Shown: piece after piece, positions 1 to 7,622 of the stretch | Position numbering within the stretch: position 1 is the stretch's first letter | How the letters are laid out: every line of letters begins with the position of its first letter | Assembly: GCA_041629655.1 (NCBI GenBank) | Contig: JBFKMV010000031.1 | Location: 1-34,769, forward strand | Direction of reading: 5' to 3' | Length of the DNA: 34,769 nucleotides | From: JBFKMV01 sp041629655 | Lineage (GTDB): Bacteria > Acidobacteriota > Polarisedimenticolia > Polarisedimenticolales > Polarisedimenticolaceae | Program-made: the position numbers and the translations under genes | Notes under the pieces: model-generated | What the model was told of the DNA's origin: nothing | Databases searched by the model: none | The model's input: only the letters and a program-made list of their open reading frames with translations

Positions 1-1
1 C

Positions 2-1105
2 CCCCCCGCGCTGAACTTCACGCTCAACGGTCGCGACCGCGCCTACGGACCGCCCAAGCAGTACCAGGGCTCGCACTCCTACCTCTACCGCAACGACGGC
101 AGCGGCAGGTTCCGCGACGTCTCGGCCGAGGCCGGGATCGAGGTGGCCAACGCGGCGACCGGGCAGCCGATGGGCAAGGCGCTCGCCGTGACCTTCGTGG
201 ACGTCGACGGGGACGGCCGGCTGGACATCTTCGTCGCCAACGACACCGTGCAGAACTTCCTGTTCCGCAACCGTGGCGACGGACGCTTCGAGGAGCTGGG
301 CGCGACCAGCGGGATCGGCTTCGACAACGCCGGGGAGGCGACGGGGGCGATGGGGATCGACGCCGCCGACTTCGCCAACGACGGCACGCTGGGCGTCGGG
401 ATCGGCAACTTCGCCAACGAGGCCACGTCGTTCTACGTCCAGCAGCGCGACCAGTGGCAGTTCGTGGACGTCGCCGCCGCCGAGGGGATCGGCTCGCCGA
501 GCCGGCTCAAGCTGAGCTTCGGGCTGTTCTTCTTCGACTACGACCTCGACGGCCGGCTCGACCTGTTGCAGGCCAACGGGCACCTCGAGGACGAGATCAA
601 CCAGATCCAGCCCAGCCAGCACTACCGCCAGCCGGCGCAGCTGTTCTGGAACTGCGGCCGCGGCGCCCGCTCGTGCTTCGCGATGGTCCCCGAGGACCGC
701 CTGGGCGATCTGGCGCTCCCGATCGTGGGGCGCGGAGCGGCCTACGCCGACATCGACGGCGACGGCGACCTGGACGTGGTGCTGACGCAGACGGGGGACC
801 GGCCGCTGCTGCTGCGCAACGACCAGCAGACCGGACACCACTGGCTGCGGGTCAGGCTGGTCGGCCGCGCACCCAACCGCGACGCGATCGCGGCGCGCAT
901 CGAGCTGACGGCCGGCGGTGCGACGCAGCGCCGTACCGTGATGCCGACGCGGAGCTACCTGTCGCAGGTCGAGCTGCCGTTGACCTTCGGGCTCGGCGAG
1001 GCCGACCGCGTGGAGTCGCTGCGCGTGACGTGGCCGGACGGCAGCACGCAGGACGTGCCGGTGGCGGAGGTCGACCGGCTGCTGGTCGTGGAACAGGCGG
1101 GCTGA
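2..1105 (+). CDS. CRTAC1-family protein, ASPIC/UnbV C-terminus (5' partial)
   Basis: The frame is open from base 2 to the TGA at 1103-1105, giving 367 visible residues; the start lies outside the window. The protein carries FG-GAP/VCBS-type repeats with Ca-binding loops such as DVDGDGRLDIF, DYDLDGRLD and DIDGDGDLD, which form blades of an extracellular beta-propeller. The last 80 residues match the ASPIC/UnbV domain (IAARIELTAGG, SYLSQ, FGLGEADRVESLRVTWPDGS). These proteins are usually secreted or surface-bound, and their biochemical role is poorly known. The ArgR-family start codon lies only 11 nt downstream, so the two are probably cotranscribed although no functional link is evident. Family assignment is firm. 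Full length and signal peptide cannot be judged. Confidence 0.9.
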   Translation, partial: PPALNFTLNGRDRAYGPPKQYQGSHSYLYRNDGSGRFRDVSAEAGIEVANAATGQPMGKALAVTFVDVDGDGRLDIFVANDTVQNFLFRNRGDGRFEELGATSGIGFDNAGEATGAMGIDAADFANDGTLGVGIGNFANEATSFYVQQRDQWQFVDVAAAEGIGSPSRLKLSFGLFFFDYDLDGRLDLLQANGHLEDEINQIQPSQHYRQPAQLFWNCGRGARSCFAMVPEDRLGDLALPIVGRGAAYADIDGDGDLDVVLTQTGDRPLLLRNDQQTGHHWLRVRLVGRAPNRDAIAARIELTAGGATQRRTVMPTRSYLSQVELPLTFGLGEADRVESLRVTWPDGSTQDVPVAEVDRLLVVEQAG

Positions 1106-1116
1106 GGTTCGGAGCC

Positions 1117-1554
1117 GTGGCGGGCAAGCGCGACAGGCAGCAACGCATCCTGGAGCTGATCGCGCGCAACCGCATCGACAGCCAGGACGAGCTGGCCGAC
1201 CTGCTCGCGACCGAAGGCGTCACCACGGTCCAGTCCACGCTGTCGCGCGACCTGCGCGAGCTGGGAATCGTCAAGGGCCCCGCGGGCTACCGGGTGCTCG
1301 GCCGCGGGACCCCGCGCCCCAACGTGCTGCGCGACCTGGCGCGCCGCATCCGGCCGCTGCTGCGGGACTGGGACACCGGCGGCAACCTGGTGGTGCTCCG
1401 GCCCGCCCGGGGCTCCGACCCGGCCGACGTGGCGCGGCAGGTCGCCGAGGCGCGCGCCCCCGAGGTCGTCGCCGCGCTGGCCTGCGACGCCAGCATCCTG
1501 GTCGTGACCCGGACGGCCAGCCAGGCTCGGGAGCTGGTGCGCCGGCTGAGCTAG
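1117..1554 (+). CDS. argR: ArgR-family transcriptional repressor with atypical ligand motif
   Basis: This encodes a 145-residue protein, close to the usual ArgR length of about 150. The start is GTG at 1117, preceded by GAGG/GGAG at 1104-1114; the frame is open further upstream but there it overlaps the preceding gene. Residues 1-66 are the winged-helix DNA-binding domain, with the family motif SRDLRELGIVK (S43, R44). Residues 70-145 are the oligomerisation and arginine-binding domain (GNLVVLRPARGS, ILVV). Where ArgR proteins normally read GDDT, this one reads CDAS (C123-D124-A125-S126), so one of the two aspartates that contact arginine is replaced by Ala. No arginine biosynthesis gene is in the window. 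ArgR family membership is clear; response to arginine is uncertain. Confidence 0.88.
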   Translation: MAGKRDRQQRILELIARNRIDSQDELADLLATEGVTTVQSTLSRDLRELGIVKGPAGYRVLGRGTPRPNVLRDLARRIRPLLRDWDTGGNLVVLRPARGSDPADVARQVAEARAPEVVAALACDASILVVTRTASQARELVRRLS

Positions 1555-1567
1555 CGCGGCGCGGGCG

Positions 1568-2419
1568 TCAGATCTCGACGCCCAGCACGCCCTTGAACGA
1601 GTAGCCGAACAGCACCGAGGCGACGAAGAAGAACACCAGCCAGCCCGAGGGCAGCGCGTTGACGTCCCACCACAGGAAGCGAATCGGCAGCGCGGCGTAG
1701 CCGATCTCGACCGACTGCACCCGTTCCGCCGAGCCGAACGGCGGCTCGGCGGGCCACAGCAGCACCTCCCAGAAATCGCGCCCGGGCCGCACGGCGGAGA
1801 CGGGGCGCCGCTCGGCGCCGATGCGCAGCCGCTTCTCGGCGGTCTCGCCGCCGACGTGGAAGCGCAGCGTGTAATCGCCCGGCTCCACGGCGCGGATGCG
1901 CCAGGCGACCTGCCGCAGGTCCTCGTTGGGGTCGTCGATGCGCACGCCCTGGGTCTCGACGGCGACGGCGTCGGGCGCCTCGAGGCGCACCTCCTCGCGC
2001 AGCGGCGAGGTGCCGGGCCGCAGGTTGACCTTGACGATCGCGGTCTCGCCGGGAGCGAGCGGGCGCGCGGCGTAGCGGTAGTTGAGCTGCACCAGGATCA
2101 GCAGCACCGGGATCAGCGTGACCACCAGCGGGAACAGCGCGTAGCCCATGTAACGCGCGGTGTGTCCGACGATCCGGCCCTGCATCCGCGCCAGCAGGCC
2201 CAGGTCGTCGCCGAACAGCCGGATCCCGATCAGGTTGCCGCGGATCTTGTCGCGCACGACCTTGATCGCGTCCTGGTTGGAGACCTTGCCGAAGATCCAC
2301 AGCATCAGGATCCCGGTGGCGAACGAGATCACGCTCAGCCCCCAGATCGGCGGCAGTGACCGGAACGGCCAGGACAGCGCGTCGAACGCTACGGTCAGGA
2401 TGGAGTTCAGCGCGCCCAC
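1568..2419 (-). CDS. Three-TM envelope protein of unknown function, last gene of the sulfotransferase/phosphatase operon
   Basis: This encodes 283 residues from a GTG at 2419, one base after the stop of the small upstream gene. There is no clear ribosome binding site, so translation is probably coupled. Hydrophobic segments lie at about 26-44, 92-112 and 259-276. Residues 45-91 between the first two are polar and helical (KVVRDKIRGNLIGIRLFGDD, ARMQGRI). Residues 115-245 look like a beta-rich extracytoplasmic domain starting LAPGE. Two TMs separated by a charged helical stretch loosely recall the DUF106/EMC3 branch of the Oxa1 insertase superfamily, but I see no diagnostic motif, so this is only a hypothesis. 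The operon context suggests a role with the two phosphatase-superfamily enzymes. It ends convergently, 13 nt from the argR stop. Confidence 0.75.
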   Translation of the reverse strand: MGALNSILTVAFDALSWPFRSLPPIWGLSVISFATGILMLWIFGKVSNQDAIKVVRDKIRGNLIGIRLFGDDLGLLARMQGRIVGHTARYMGYALFPLVVTLIPVLLILVQLNYRYAARPLAPGETAIVKVNLRPGTSPLREEVRLEAPDAVAVETQGVRIDDPNEDLRQVAWRIRAVEPGDYTLRFHVGGETAEKRLRIGAERRPVSAVRPGRDFWEVLLWPAEPPFGSAERVQSVEIGYAALPIRFLWWDVNALPSGWLVFFFVASVLFGYSFKGVLGVEI

Positions 2420-2420
2420 G

Positions 2421-2609
2421 TTACGAGATGTAGCCCAGTCCCTGGAGCTTCTTGCGGATCTCGTCCTCGGAGTCGGCCTCCTCGAGGATCGCGATCTCCT
2501 TCTCCAGCGCGTGGGTGATGAACTCCTCGGGCGAGGAGTAGCCCGCGATCTTGGCGTACATCCGCACCTTCTTCAGCAGCGACTTGTCGAGCTTGACGTT
2601 TCCGAACAT
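2421..2609 (-). CDS. 62-residue ribbon-helix-helix-like small protein
   Basis: The ATG at 2609 overlaps the TGA of the upstream phosphatase-superfamily gene by one base (TGATG), and a strong GGAGGA site lies just upstream. Residues 5-40 (VKLDKSLLKKVRMYAK, then AGYSSPEEFITHALEKEI) fit the beta-strand, helix, turn, helix pattern of RHH/CopG-type proteins. A charged acidic linker follows (ILEEADSEDE), and the protein ends in KKLQGLGYIS. From memory, that ending resembles the LGY(I/L) tail seen at the C-terminus of many bacterial sulfatases. It could be an autoregulator of this operon or, given the tail, a small partner of the adjacent enzymes. It is clearly a gene, judging by its ribosome binding site, codon use and tight packing. 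The function is inferred. Confidence 0.8.
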   Translation of the reverse strand: MFGNVKLDKSLLKKVRMYAKIAGYSSPEEFITHALEKEIAILEEADSEDEIRKKLQGLGYIS

Positions 2610-4657
2610 CACGGTTCCTCCGCTTGCGCCTGGGCCAGCCGGGCCGGCGGCGCGTCGCCCAGGCAATCCTGCCCGATCATCTCCGGGGCCTTCGGCACGC
2701 CGTACTCGTCGAGGATCGCCACCGTCAGATCCTGCAGCGCCGGCGCCTCCAGCGTGATCTTCTTGTTGGTCAGCAGCACGCCCGGCACGAAGCGGTGGTC
2801 GACCAGGTGGTCGCCGCTCCACGGGTCGGGGTTGTCCTCGAAGATCTCCGGCGGGAACTCGCCCAGCGGGCTCTGCCACGAGCTGCGGTAGCCCTCGTTG
2901 TAGCCGACGATCGCGTCCGGGCCGATCTCCACCTGCTCCCCCGTGAAGTCGCGCCGCGTCCGCACCACCAGCGAGACCGCGTTGTGGCCGTTGCGCGGGT
3001 CCTTCAGCGCCAGCAGGTCGCGCTCCAGAGCGTCCAGCGTCTGGCGGTACTCGGGTCCGGGCAACACGATTCCCTTGGCCTCGCGACCGGCCAGGTTGAC
3101 GTACAGCCCGCTCAGCCCGAGCGCGTAGGCCTTGGTCTTGGACCAGTCGACGCCCAGCAGGTACTTGACCTGCTCCTGCCGCACGCCCGGCTTCAGCGCC
3201 AGGTAGCCGTTCTCCAGCAGCCACGTGTTGAGGTTGACGCCCCAGTAGAACGGGCCGAACCCGTGGTCCGACATCACGATCAGCGTCCCGTCGTCGCCGA
3301 CCGCCGCGGCGGCCAGGCCGACCGCCTCGTCGATCTCGGTGTAGATCTCGCGGATGCCGTGGATCAGCAGCTCGTCCATCTCGAAGAACGGGTGCTTGTC
3401 GTCGGCGTAACGCCACAGCATGTGGCTGCGCTGGTCGACGCTGGAGAAGTAGAAGAACAGCAGCCCCTCGCGGTAGCCCGCCAGCAGATGCTTGAGCGCC
3501 TTCATCCGCTCGCCGTGGACCAGCTCCGACTGCTCGCGGAACTCGCGGCCGGTCAGGATCCCGCCGGAGAAGGCCTTGGTGTCCTCGGGCAGCTCCTGGG
3601 TGTAGAAGTAGCCCAGCGACTCCCACAGCTCGTGGACCCAGTCGTCGGGGAACGAGATCGGCTGCACCGGCGCCCGCGGGCTGATCTGGAGCGGCGAGAC
3701 GTAGAGCTTGAAGTCGGGACGGGTCTGCTTGAGGTAGAACCGCGCGATCGAGCCGACGATCATGAACGGGGCGCAGTCGACGGCGAAGTCGACCTCGACC
3801 CAGTCGCTCCACTCGCCCTCTTTGAGGATCAGCTCGGTGCCGCCGACCTTGAGTCGCGCCTCGGGGCGCTCGGGATCGAGGTGCACCGTGAACGGCAGCT
3901 CCAGCTCCGGGTGTTCGTACTCGACCTCGGTGGCGCCGCGCCGCGGCGAACGCTTCTTGATCCGCTTGAACGGCTGGTCCGGCCCCTTGAGCGTGGCGCT
4001 GACCTTGTTGTTCTCGACGCGCACCATGTAGACGTTGCCGCCGGTGATGCCGGCCGCGTTGGGCACGCGGCGGTCGGTGTAGTACGAGAACGTCCCGTGG
4101 GTCCCGATCAGGTCGGGGGTGCCCATTCCGGACAGCACCTTGCCGGCCTTGGTCGGCGGGAAGTCGGACGGGATGCTGTACAGCGTGGACGGGACCCCGC
4201 GCTCGTCGAGGTACTCCCAGAACGCCCGCCCCTTGCGCATGTTCACGACCTCGGCCGAGGCCCAGGGCAGGGGATACTCGCACCCGGCGACCTTGATCGG
4301 CAGCTCGATCCGCGGGGCCTCCGAGGTCGCGGGGATCGGCAGGTAACGCGCCGGGTCGCGGTGGATGAAGTCGAAGATCCCGTGCCCGCCGGGGTCCATC
4401 CCGGTGATGAAGGTGGACCAGGCCACCGGGCTCAGCGGCGGCATCGTGGTACCGAGCGGTTTGAAGTCGCCCTCGTCGATCAGCCGCTTGAAGTTGGGCA
4501 GCACGCCCTCGTCGGCGAAGCGCTGCAGCAGCTTGGGGTCCAGGCCGTCCACGCCCAGCACCAGCACCTTCTTGTGCGTGGCCTCGGCGGCGGCGGCACC
4601 GCTGCCGAGCGCCAGCACGACCAGGCACGCGGCCAGGAACTTGTTCGTCACTCTCAC
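2609..4657 (-). CDS. Secreted alkaline-phosphatase-superfamily (type I phosphodiesterase-like) enzyme
   Basis: This encodes 682 residues from a GTG at 4657, placed 5 nt after a GGAGAG site; GTG 4651 is an alternative and the longer upstream frame runs into the preceding gene. Residues 1-24 form a signal peptide (FLAACLVVLALGSGAAAAEA). The metal site is visible: D37 in LVLGVDGLD, SDHG with D464-H465, and H617 in SGDH near the C-terminus. The segment PPLSPVAWSTFITGMDPGGHGIF aligns with the nucleophile region of the PF01663 group, which places S76 at the position of the usual Thr. Likely chemistry is phosphomonoester or phosphodiester hydrolysis, or phospho-group transfer, on the outer face of the inner membrane. 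It is paralogous to the next gene upstream. The substrate cannot be read from the sequence. Confidence 0.87.
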   Translation of the reverse strand: MRVTNKFLAACLVVLALGSGAAAAEATHKKVLVLGVDGLDPKLLQRFADEGVLPNFKRLIDEGDFKPLGTTMPPLSPVAWSTFITGMDPGGHGIFDFIHRDPARYLPIPATSEAPRIELPIKVAGCEYPLPWASAEVVNMRKGRAFWEYLDERGVPSTLYSIPSDFPPTKAGKVLSGMGTPDLIGTHGTFSYYTDRRVPNAAGITGGNVYMVRVENNKVSATLKGPDQPFKRIKKRSPRRGATEVEYEHPELELPFTVHLDPERPEARLKVGGTELILKEGEWSDWVEVDFAVDCAPFMIVGSIARFYLKQTRPDFKLYVSPLQISPRAPVQPISFPDDWVHELWESLGYFYTQELPEDTKAFSGGILTGREFREQSELVHGERMKALKHLLAGYREGLLFFYFSSVDQRSHMLWRYADDKHPFFEMDELLIHGIREIYTEIDEAVGLAAAAVGDDGTLIVMSDHGFGPFYWGVNLNTWLLENGYLALKPGVRQEQVKYLLGVDWSKTKAYALGLSGLYVNLAGREAKGIVLPGPEYRQTLDALERDLLALKDPRNGHNAVSLVVRTRRDFTGEQVEIGPDAIVGYNEGYRSSWQSPLGEFPPEIFEDNPDPWSGDHLVDHRFVPGVLLTNKKITLEAPALQDLTVAILDEYGVPKAPEMIGQDCLGDAPPARLAQAQAEEP

Positions 4658-4658
4658 G

Positions 4659-6863
4659 CTAGCTCTCCGATTCCCTCGCGCTCCGGCCCACCGCGGCCAC
4701 CGCCTCTTCCTCGGGCTCGGTGGCCGCACCACGGTCCTCCGCCTGTTGCGGCAGCCGCGGTCCGGCACCGCCCACCGAGAACGGCGTGCCGTCGCACTGC
4801 GGCGGCACGGGCACCCCGAACAGGTCCAGCACCGTCGGGCCGATATCCATGATGTTGACCCGCTCGACCTTCAGCTTGCGGCTGCTGAAGAAGATCCCGG
4901 GCACGTCGGGCGGGTTCATGCAGTGATCGCCGCTCCAGCTCTTGGTGTTGTCGTCGATCGGCTCCGGGCTGATCTTGCCCGTGGCGCAGTCCCACGAGGC
5001 GCGGTAGCCGACGCTGAAGCCGACGAACAGGTCCGGGGCCTCCTTGACGTACGGGCCCTTGTAGATCTCCCGGGTGTCGTAGACCTCGGCGATCGCACGC
5101 GAGCCGCCCTCGGGATCGCGCAGCGGGCGCAGCTTCTCGGCGATCTCGCGCTTGATCCGCTGCTGCTGTTCCCCGGGCTCGACGATGCCGAACGCCTCGC
5201 GGCCCTTGACGTTGAGGTAGATCCCGCCCAGGCCGACCGCGTAGGCCTGCGTGTTCGTCCAGTCGACGTCCTGGTACCAGGCCGCGCCGCTCGGGGCGTC
5301 GCCCTTCAGCGCCAGGTAGCCGTTCTGCCACAGCCAGGTGTTGAGGTTGACCCCGCGCTTGAACGGCTTGAAGCCGTGGTCCGACATCACGAACAACAAC
5401 GTGTCGTCGTTGATCGAGTCCATCACGCGCCCGACCAGGTCGTCCATGTTCTTGTACAGGTCGCGGATCGCGTCCTTGTGCAGCTCGGTGTCCTTGTCCG
5501 CGTTGGCCGGATGATCCCGCTCCAGGTAGCGGAAGAACATGTGCTGCAGGCGGTCGGTGATGTCGAACACGCACACCACCGCGCCGCGCTTGACCTTCTC
5601 CAGCGCGTCGAAGAACTGCCGCTCGCGCTCGTCGTGGATCAGGTAGGCCTGCTTGAGGAACGCCTCCTCGTCCAGCACGCGCTCGTTCAGCGCCCAGGTG
5701 TCCTCGGCCAGCCCCAGCGTCGCGTAGCGGCCCTGGGTCTTGGAGAGGTAGATCGCGTAGGTGAAGGGGTGCGAGATCGGCAGCGCCGGCTTGTCGGGGT
5801 CGATGTTGATCGGGGTCATGTAGAGCCGGAAGTGCGGCTCGGTCTCCAACAGGTAGAACCGCACGATCCCGCGGACCTTGATGCCGAGACCGGCCTTGAA
5901 GCGGACCTCGATCCAGGGCGTGAACTCGCGCAGCGGCAGCGGGTACTTCTTGTTGTCCAGGATCAGCGTGGCCGGCCCGCCGTTCGTCCCCAGCCGGACC
6001 TCGAACGGCACCTCCAGCTCGCCGCCGCCCTCGACCATCGTGTTCTCGGGGCCCGAGACGTAGGTCTTGACGACCCCACCGTCGACCGTGACCGGGATCC
6101 GCATCCCGCCGGTGAACACGCCGTCCTGCTGTGGCTCGCTGCTGTAATAGGAGAACGTTCCCTGGCTGCCCTTGAGGTCGGGCACGCACATCGCCGACAG
6201 CACCGTGCCGTGCTTGAGCTTCTCGGGCGGGAAGGTGATCGGCACGCGGATCACGTTGCTGGTGATGCCGTGGTCGCCGAGGATGTTCCAGAACGGGCGG
6301 CTCTTGCGCCCCAGGTCGATCGTCGGTTTGCCCAGCGGCAGCTTGTACTTGCCCAGCTTGAGCGTGCGGCCGGAGGCGGTGACCTTGGCCGAGCACAGCT
6401 CCGGCAGGTGCGACTTGCGGTTGGGCACCAGGAAGTCGAACACCTTGTGCTTGCCCGGGTTGCAGCCGGTCTGGAAGGTCGACCACGCCACCGGCGACTC
6501 GGCGGGGAACGACGTGTCGAGCCGCACGTAGCCGCCGCGCTGGCGCAGCCGGGCGAAGTTCGGCAGGATCCCTTCCTTCAGGAACCGGTCGGTCAACTCG
6601 GGATCCTGCCCGTCCAGCCCCAGCACGATCACCCGCTTGACCTTGGCCTTGCGCAGCGCCTTGCGCGACTTGAGCCAGCGCCAGGTCGAGCGCACGGGCG
6701 CGGTCAGCAGCTTGAGGAAGGCCAGGAAGAACGCGGCGAACAGCGCGAAGAACGAGCCGACGAAGGCGAACCCGGCGCCGGGGCCGATGTAGGCCTCGGC
6801 GGCCGGCGGCTCGAGCAGGAACAGGACAATCGCGCAGGCGAAGGCGATGCGGGCGAGGCTCAC
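4659..6863 (-). CDS. Membrane-anchored alkaline-phosphatase-superfamily enzyme
   Basis: This encodes 734 residues from a GTG at 6863, with GAGGGAG just upstream. The N-terminus has a hydrophobic signal (7-24), the motif AYIGPGAGFAF at about 24-34 and a second hydrophobic helix at 35-53, followed by a basic stretch, so the catalytic domain is probably tethered to the membrane. Catalytic features are D84 and D87 (LGLDGQD), S123 in SPVAWSTFQTG as candidate nucleophile, SDHG with D495-H496, and H647 in SGDH. It shares the domain plan of the downstream paralogue but diverges at the N-terminus and has a charged Pro/Glu-rich tail. Its stop codon sits one base from the next start. The chemistry is likely as for the neighbour; the substrate is unknown. 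Confidence 0.87.
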   Translation of the reverse strand: MSLARIAFACAIVLFLLEPPAAEAYIGPGAGFAFVGSFFALFAAFFLAFLKLLTAPVRSTWRWLKSRKALRKAKVKRVIVLGLDGQDPELTDRFLKEGILPNFARLRQRGGYVRLDTSFPAESPVAWSTFQTGCNPGKHKVFDFLVPNRKSHLPELCSAKVTASGRTLKLGKYKLPLGKPTIDLGRKSRPFWNILGDHGITSNVIRVPITFPPEKLKHGTVLSAMCVPDLKGSQGTFSYYSSEPQQDGVFTGGMRIPVTVDGGVVKTYVSGPENTMVEGGGELEVPFEVRLGTNGGPATLILDNKKYPLPLREFTPWIEVRFKAGLGIKVRGIVRFYLLETEPHFRLYMTPINIDPDKPALPISHPFTYAIYLSKTQGRYATLGLAEDTWALNERVLDEEAFLKQAYLIHDERERQFFDALEKVKRGAVVCVFDITDRLQHMFFRYLERDHPANADKDTELHKDAIRDLYKNMDDLVGRVMDSINDDTLLFVMSDHGFKPFKRGVNLNTWLWQNGYLALKGDAPSGAAWYQDVDWTNTQAYAVGLGGIYLNVKGREAFGIVEPGEQQQRIKREIAEKLRPLRDPEGGSRAIAEVYDTREIYKGPYVKEAPDLFVGFSVGYRASWDCATGKISPEPIDDNTKSWSGDHCMNPPDVPGIFFSSRKLKVERVNIMDIGPTVLDLFGVPVPPQCDGTPFSVGGAGPRLPQQAEDRGAATEPEEEAVAAVGRSARESES

Positions 6864-6873
6864 CGTGGCTCCC

Positions 6874-7509
6874 TCAACCCACCTCGACGGCTTCGCGTCG
6901 GTTGCGGTACAGCGACCGGTCGACCGCGGCGGCCATCCTGTCCGTATCCAGCTTCAGGCCCAGGAAGCGGGCGATCCGCCGGGCGTGCTCCCGGGGGTCG
7001 GCGAGCACCTCGGTGTACTTGACGTACAGGCAATCGAACCACGGCTCCTCGTCGAGCAGGAACTCGGTCTTGCGCAGGTGCATCCGGTAGCGCTTGATCA
7101 TCTTCTCGTCGTCTTCGCGCGTCCCGACCGGCTCGTCGCGCCGGAGCAGCATCTTGTTCTGGGAGGCGATCACCTCCTCGAGGTCGCGCTCGAGGAAGAT
7201 CACCTTGTAGAAATTGTCCTCGGGCAGGTCCTTGAGCAGGAAGCTGATGATCTTGACCACCCGCCCGCGGCAATCGGCCAGCCACGCCTTGTCCACCGGC
7301 TTGTCCAGGTCCTTGACCCGCTCGTCCTCGAAGTAGCCCTTGGGGTTGTCCTCGTCGGCGGTGCGGATCTCGTCGGTCACCGTGGGCAGCCCGGCCGCGG
7401 TGAGCATGTTCATCATCATCGAGGTGCCGGACCGCGGCAGCCCCGAGACGACGACCACCGGCTCCCCGTACTTGCGCTTGCGGTTCCAGTCACGCACGAA
7501 GCTCAGCAT
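6874..7509 (-). CDS. PAPS-dependent sulfotransferase family protein
   Basis: This encodes 211 residues from an ATG at 7509 with a GGGGGAG site 7-8 nt upstream. The frame is open to 7572, but that extension is low-quality sequence. The 5'-phosphosulfate-binding loop is GLPRSGTS (23-30). The 3'-phosphate-binding element is ERDLEEVIASQ, with R108 and S116 at the expected R...S spacing. The segment YTEVLADPREHARRIARFLGL is typical of the C-terminal part of the family. The predicted role is transfer of sulfate from PAPS to an unknown acceptor such as a glycan, lipid or protein. It is the first gene of the operon and lies 10 nt before the membrane-anchored phosphatase-superfamily gene. It lacks a signal peptide, so it acts in the cytoplasm. 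Confidence 0.87.
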   Translation of the reverse strand: MLSFVRDWNRKRKYGEPVVVVSGLPRSGTSMMMNMLTAAGLPTVTDEIRTADEDNPKGYFEDERVKDLDKPVDKAWLADCRGRVVKIISFLLKDLPEDNFYKVIFLERDLEEVIASQNKMLLRRDEPVGTREDDEKMIKRYRMHLRKTEFLLDEEPWFDCLYVKYTEVLADPREHARRIARFLGLKLDTDRMAAAVDRSLYRNRREAVEVG

Positions 7510-7578
7510 CCCCGGCTCCCCCGGCCATTCTCGCCGCTCGCCCGCGGTCGCGCACGGTCCCCCGGACGGCAAACCCCT

Positions 7579-7607
7579 GATGTACGGCCATAAACCGCTG
7601 ATTTCAA
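7579..7607 (-). promoter_or_regulatory. Putative sigma70-type promoter of the sulfotransferase operon
   Basis: On the minus strand TTGAAA (7607-7602) is followed after exactly 17 nt by TACATC (7584-7579). This would start transcription near 7572 and leave a leader of about 60 nt before the ATG at 7509. It stands out as an AT-rich patch in GC-rich DNA. The -10 match is moderate. Confidence 0.4.
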
Positions 7608-7622
7608 CACAGATAGGTCATT

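Noticed and set aside
454..1554. A long open frame joining the CRTAC1 region with the ArgR-family coding sequence, suggesting a fusion
   Set aside because: The first 220 codons overlap the CRTAC1 gene in another frame and read as Arg/Pro/Ala-rich noise. A GTG with a ribosome binding site at 1117 gives a normal ArgR length.
2624..7022. Very long plus-strand open frames opposite the phosphatase-superfamily genes
   Set aside because: Low-complexity Arg/Leu/Val/Asp-rich translations with no motif. They are antisense shadows of GC-rich coding sequence.
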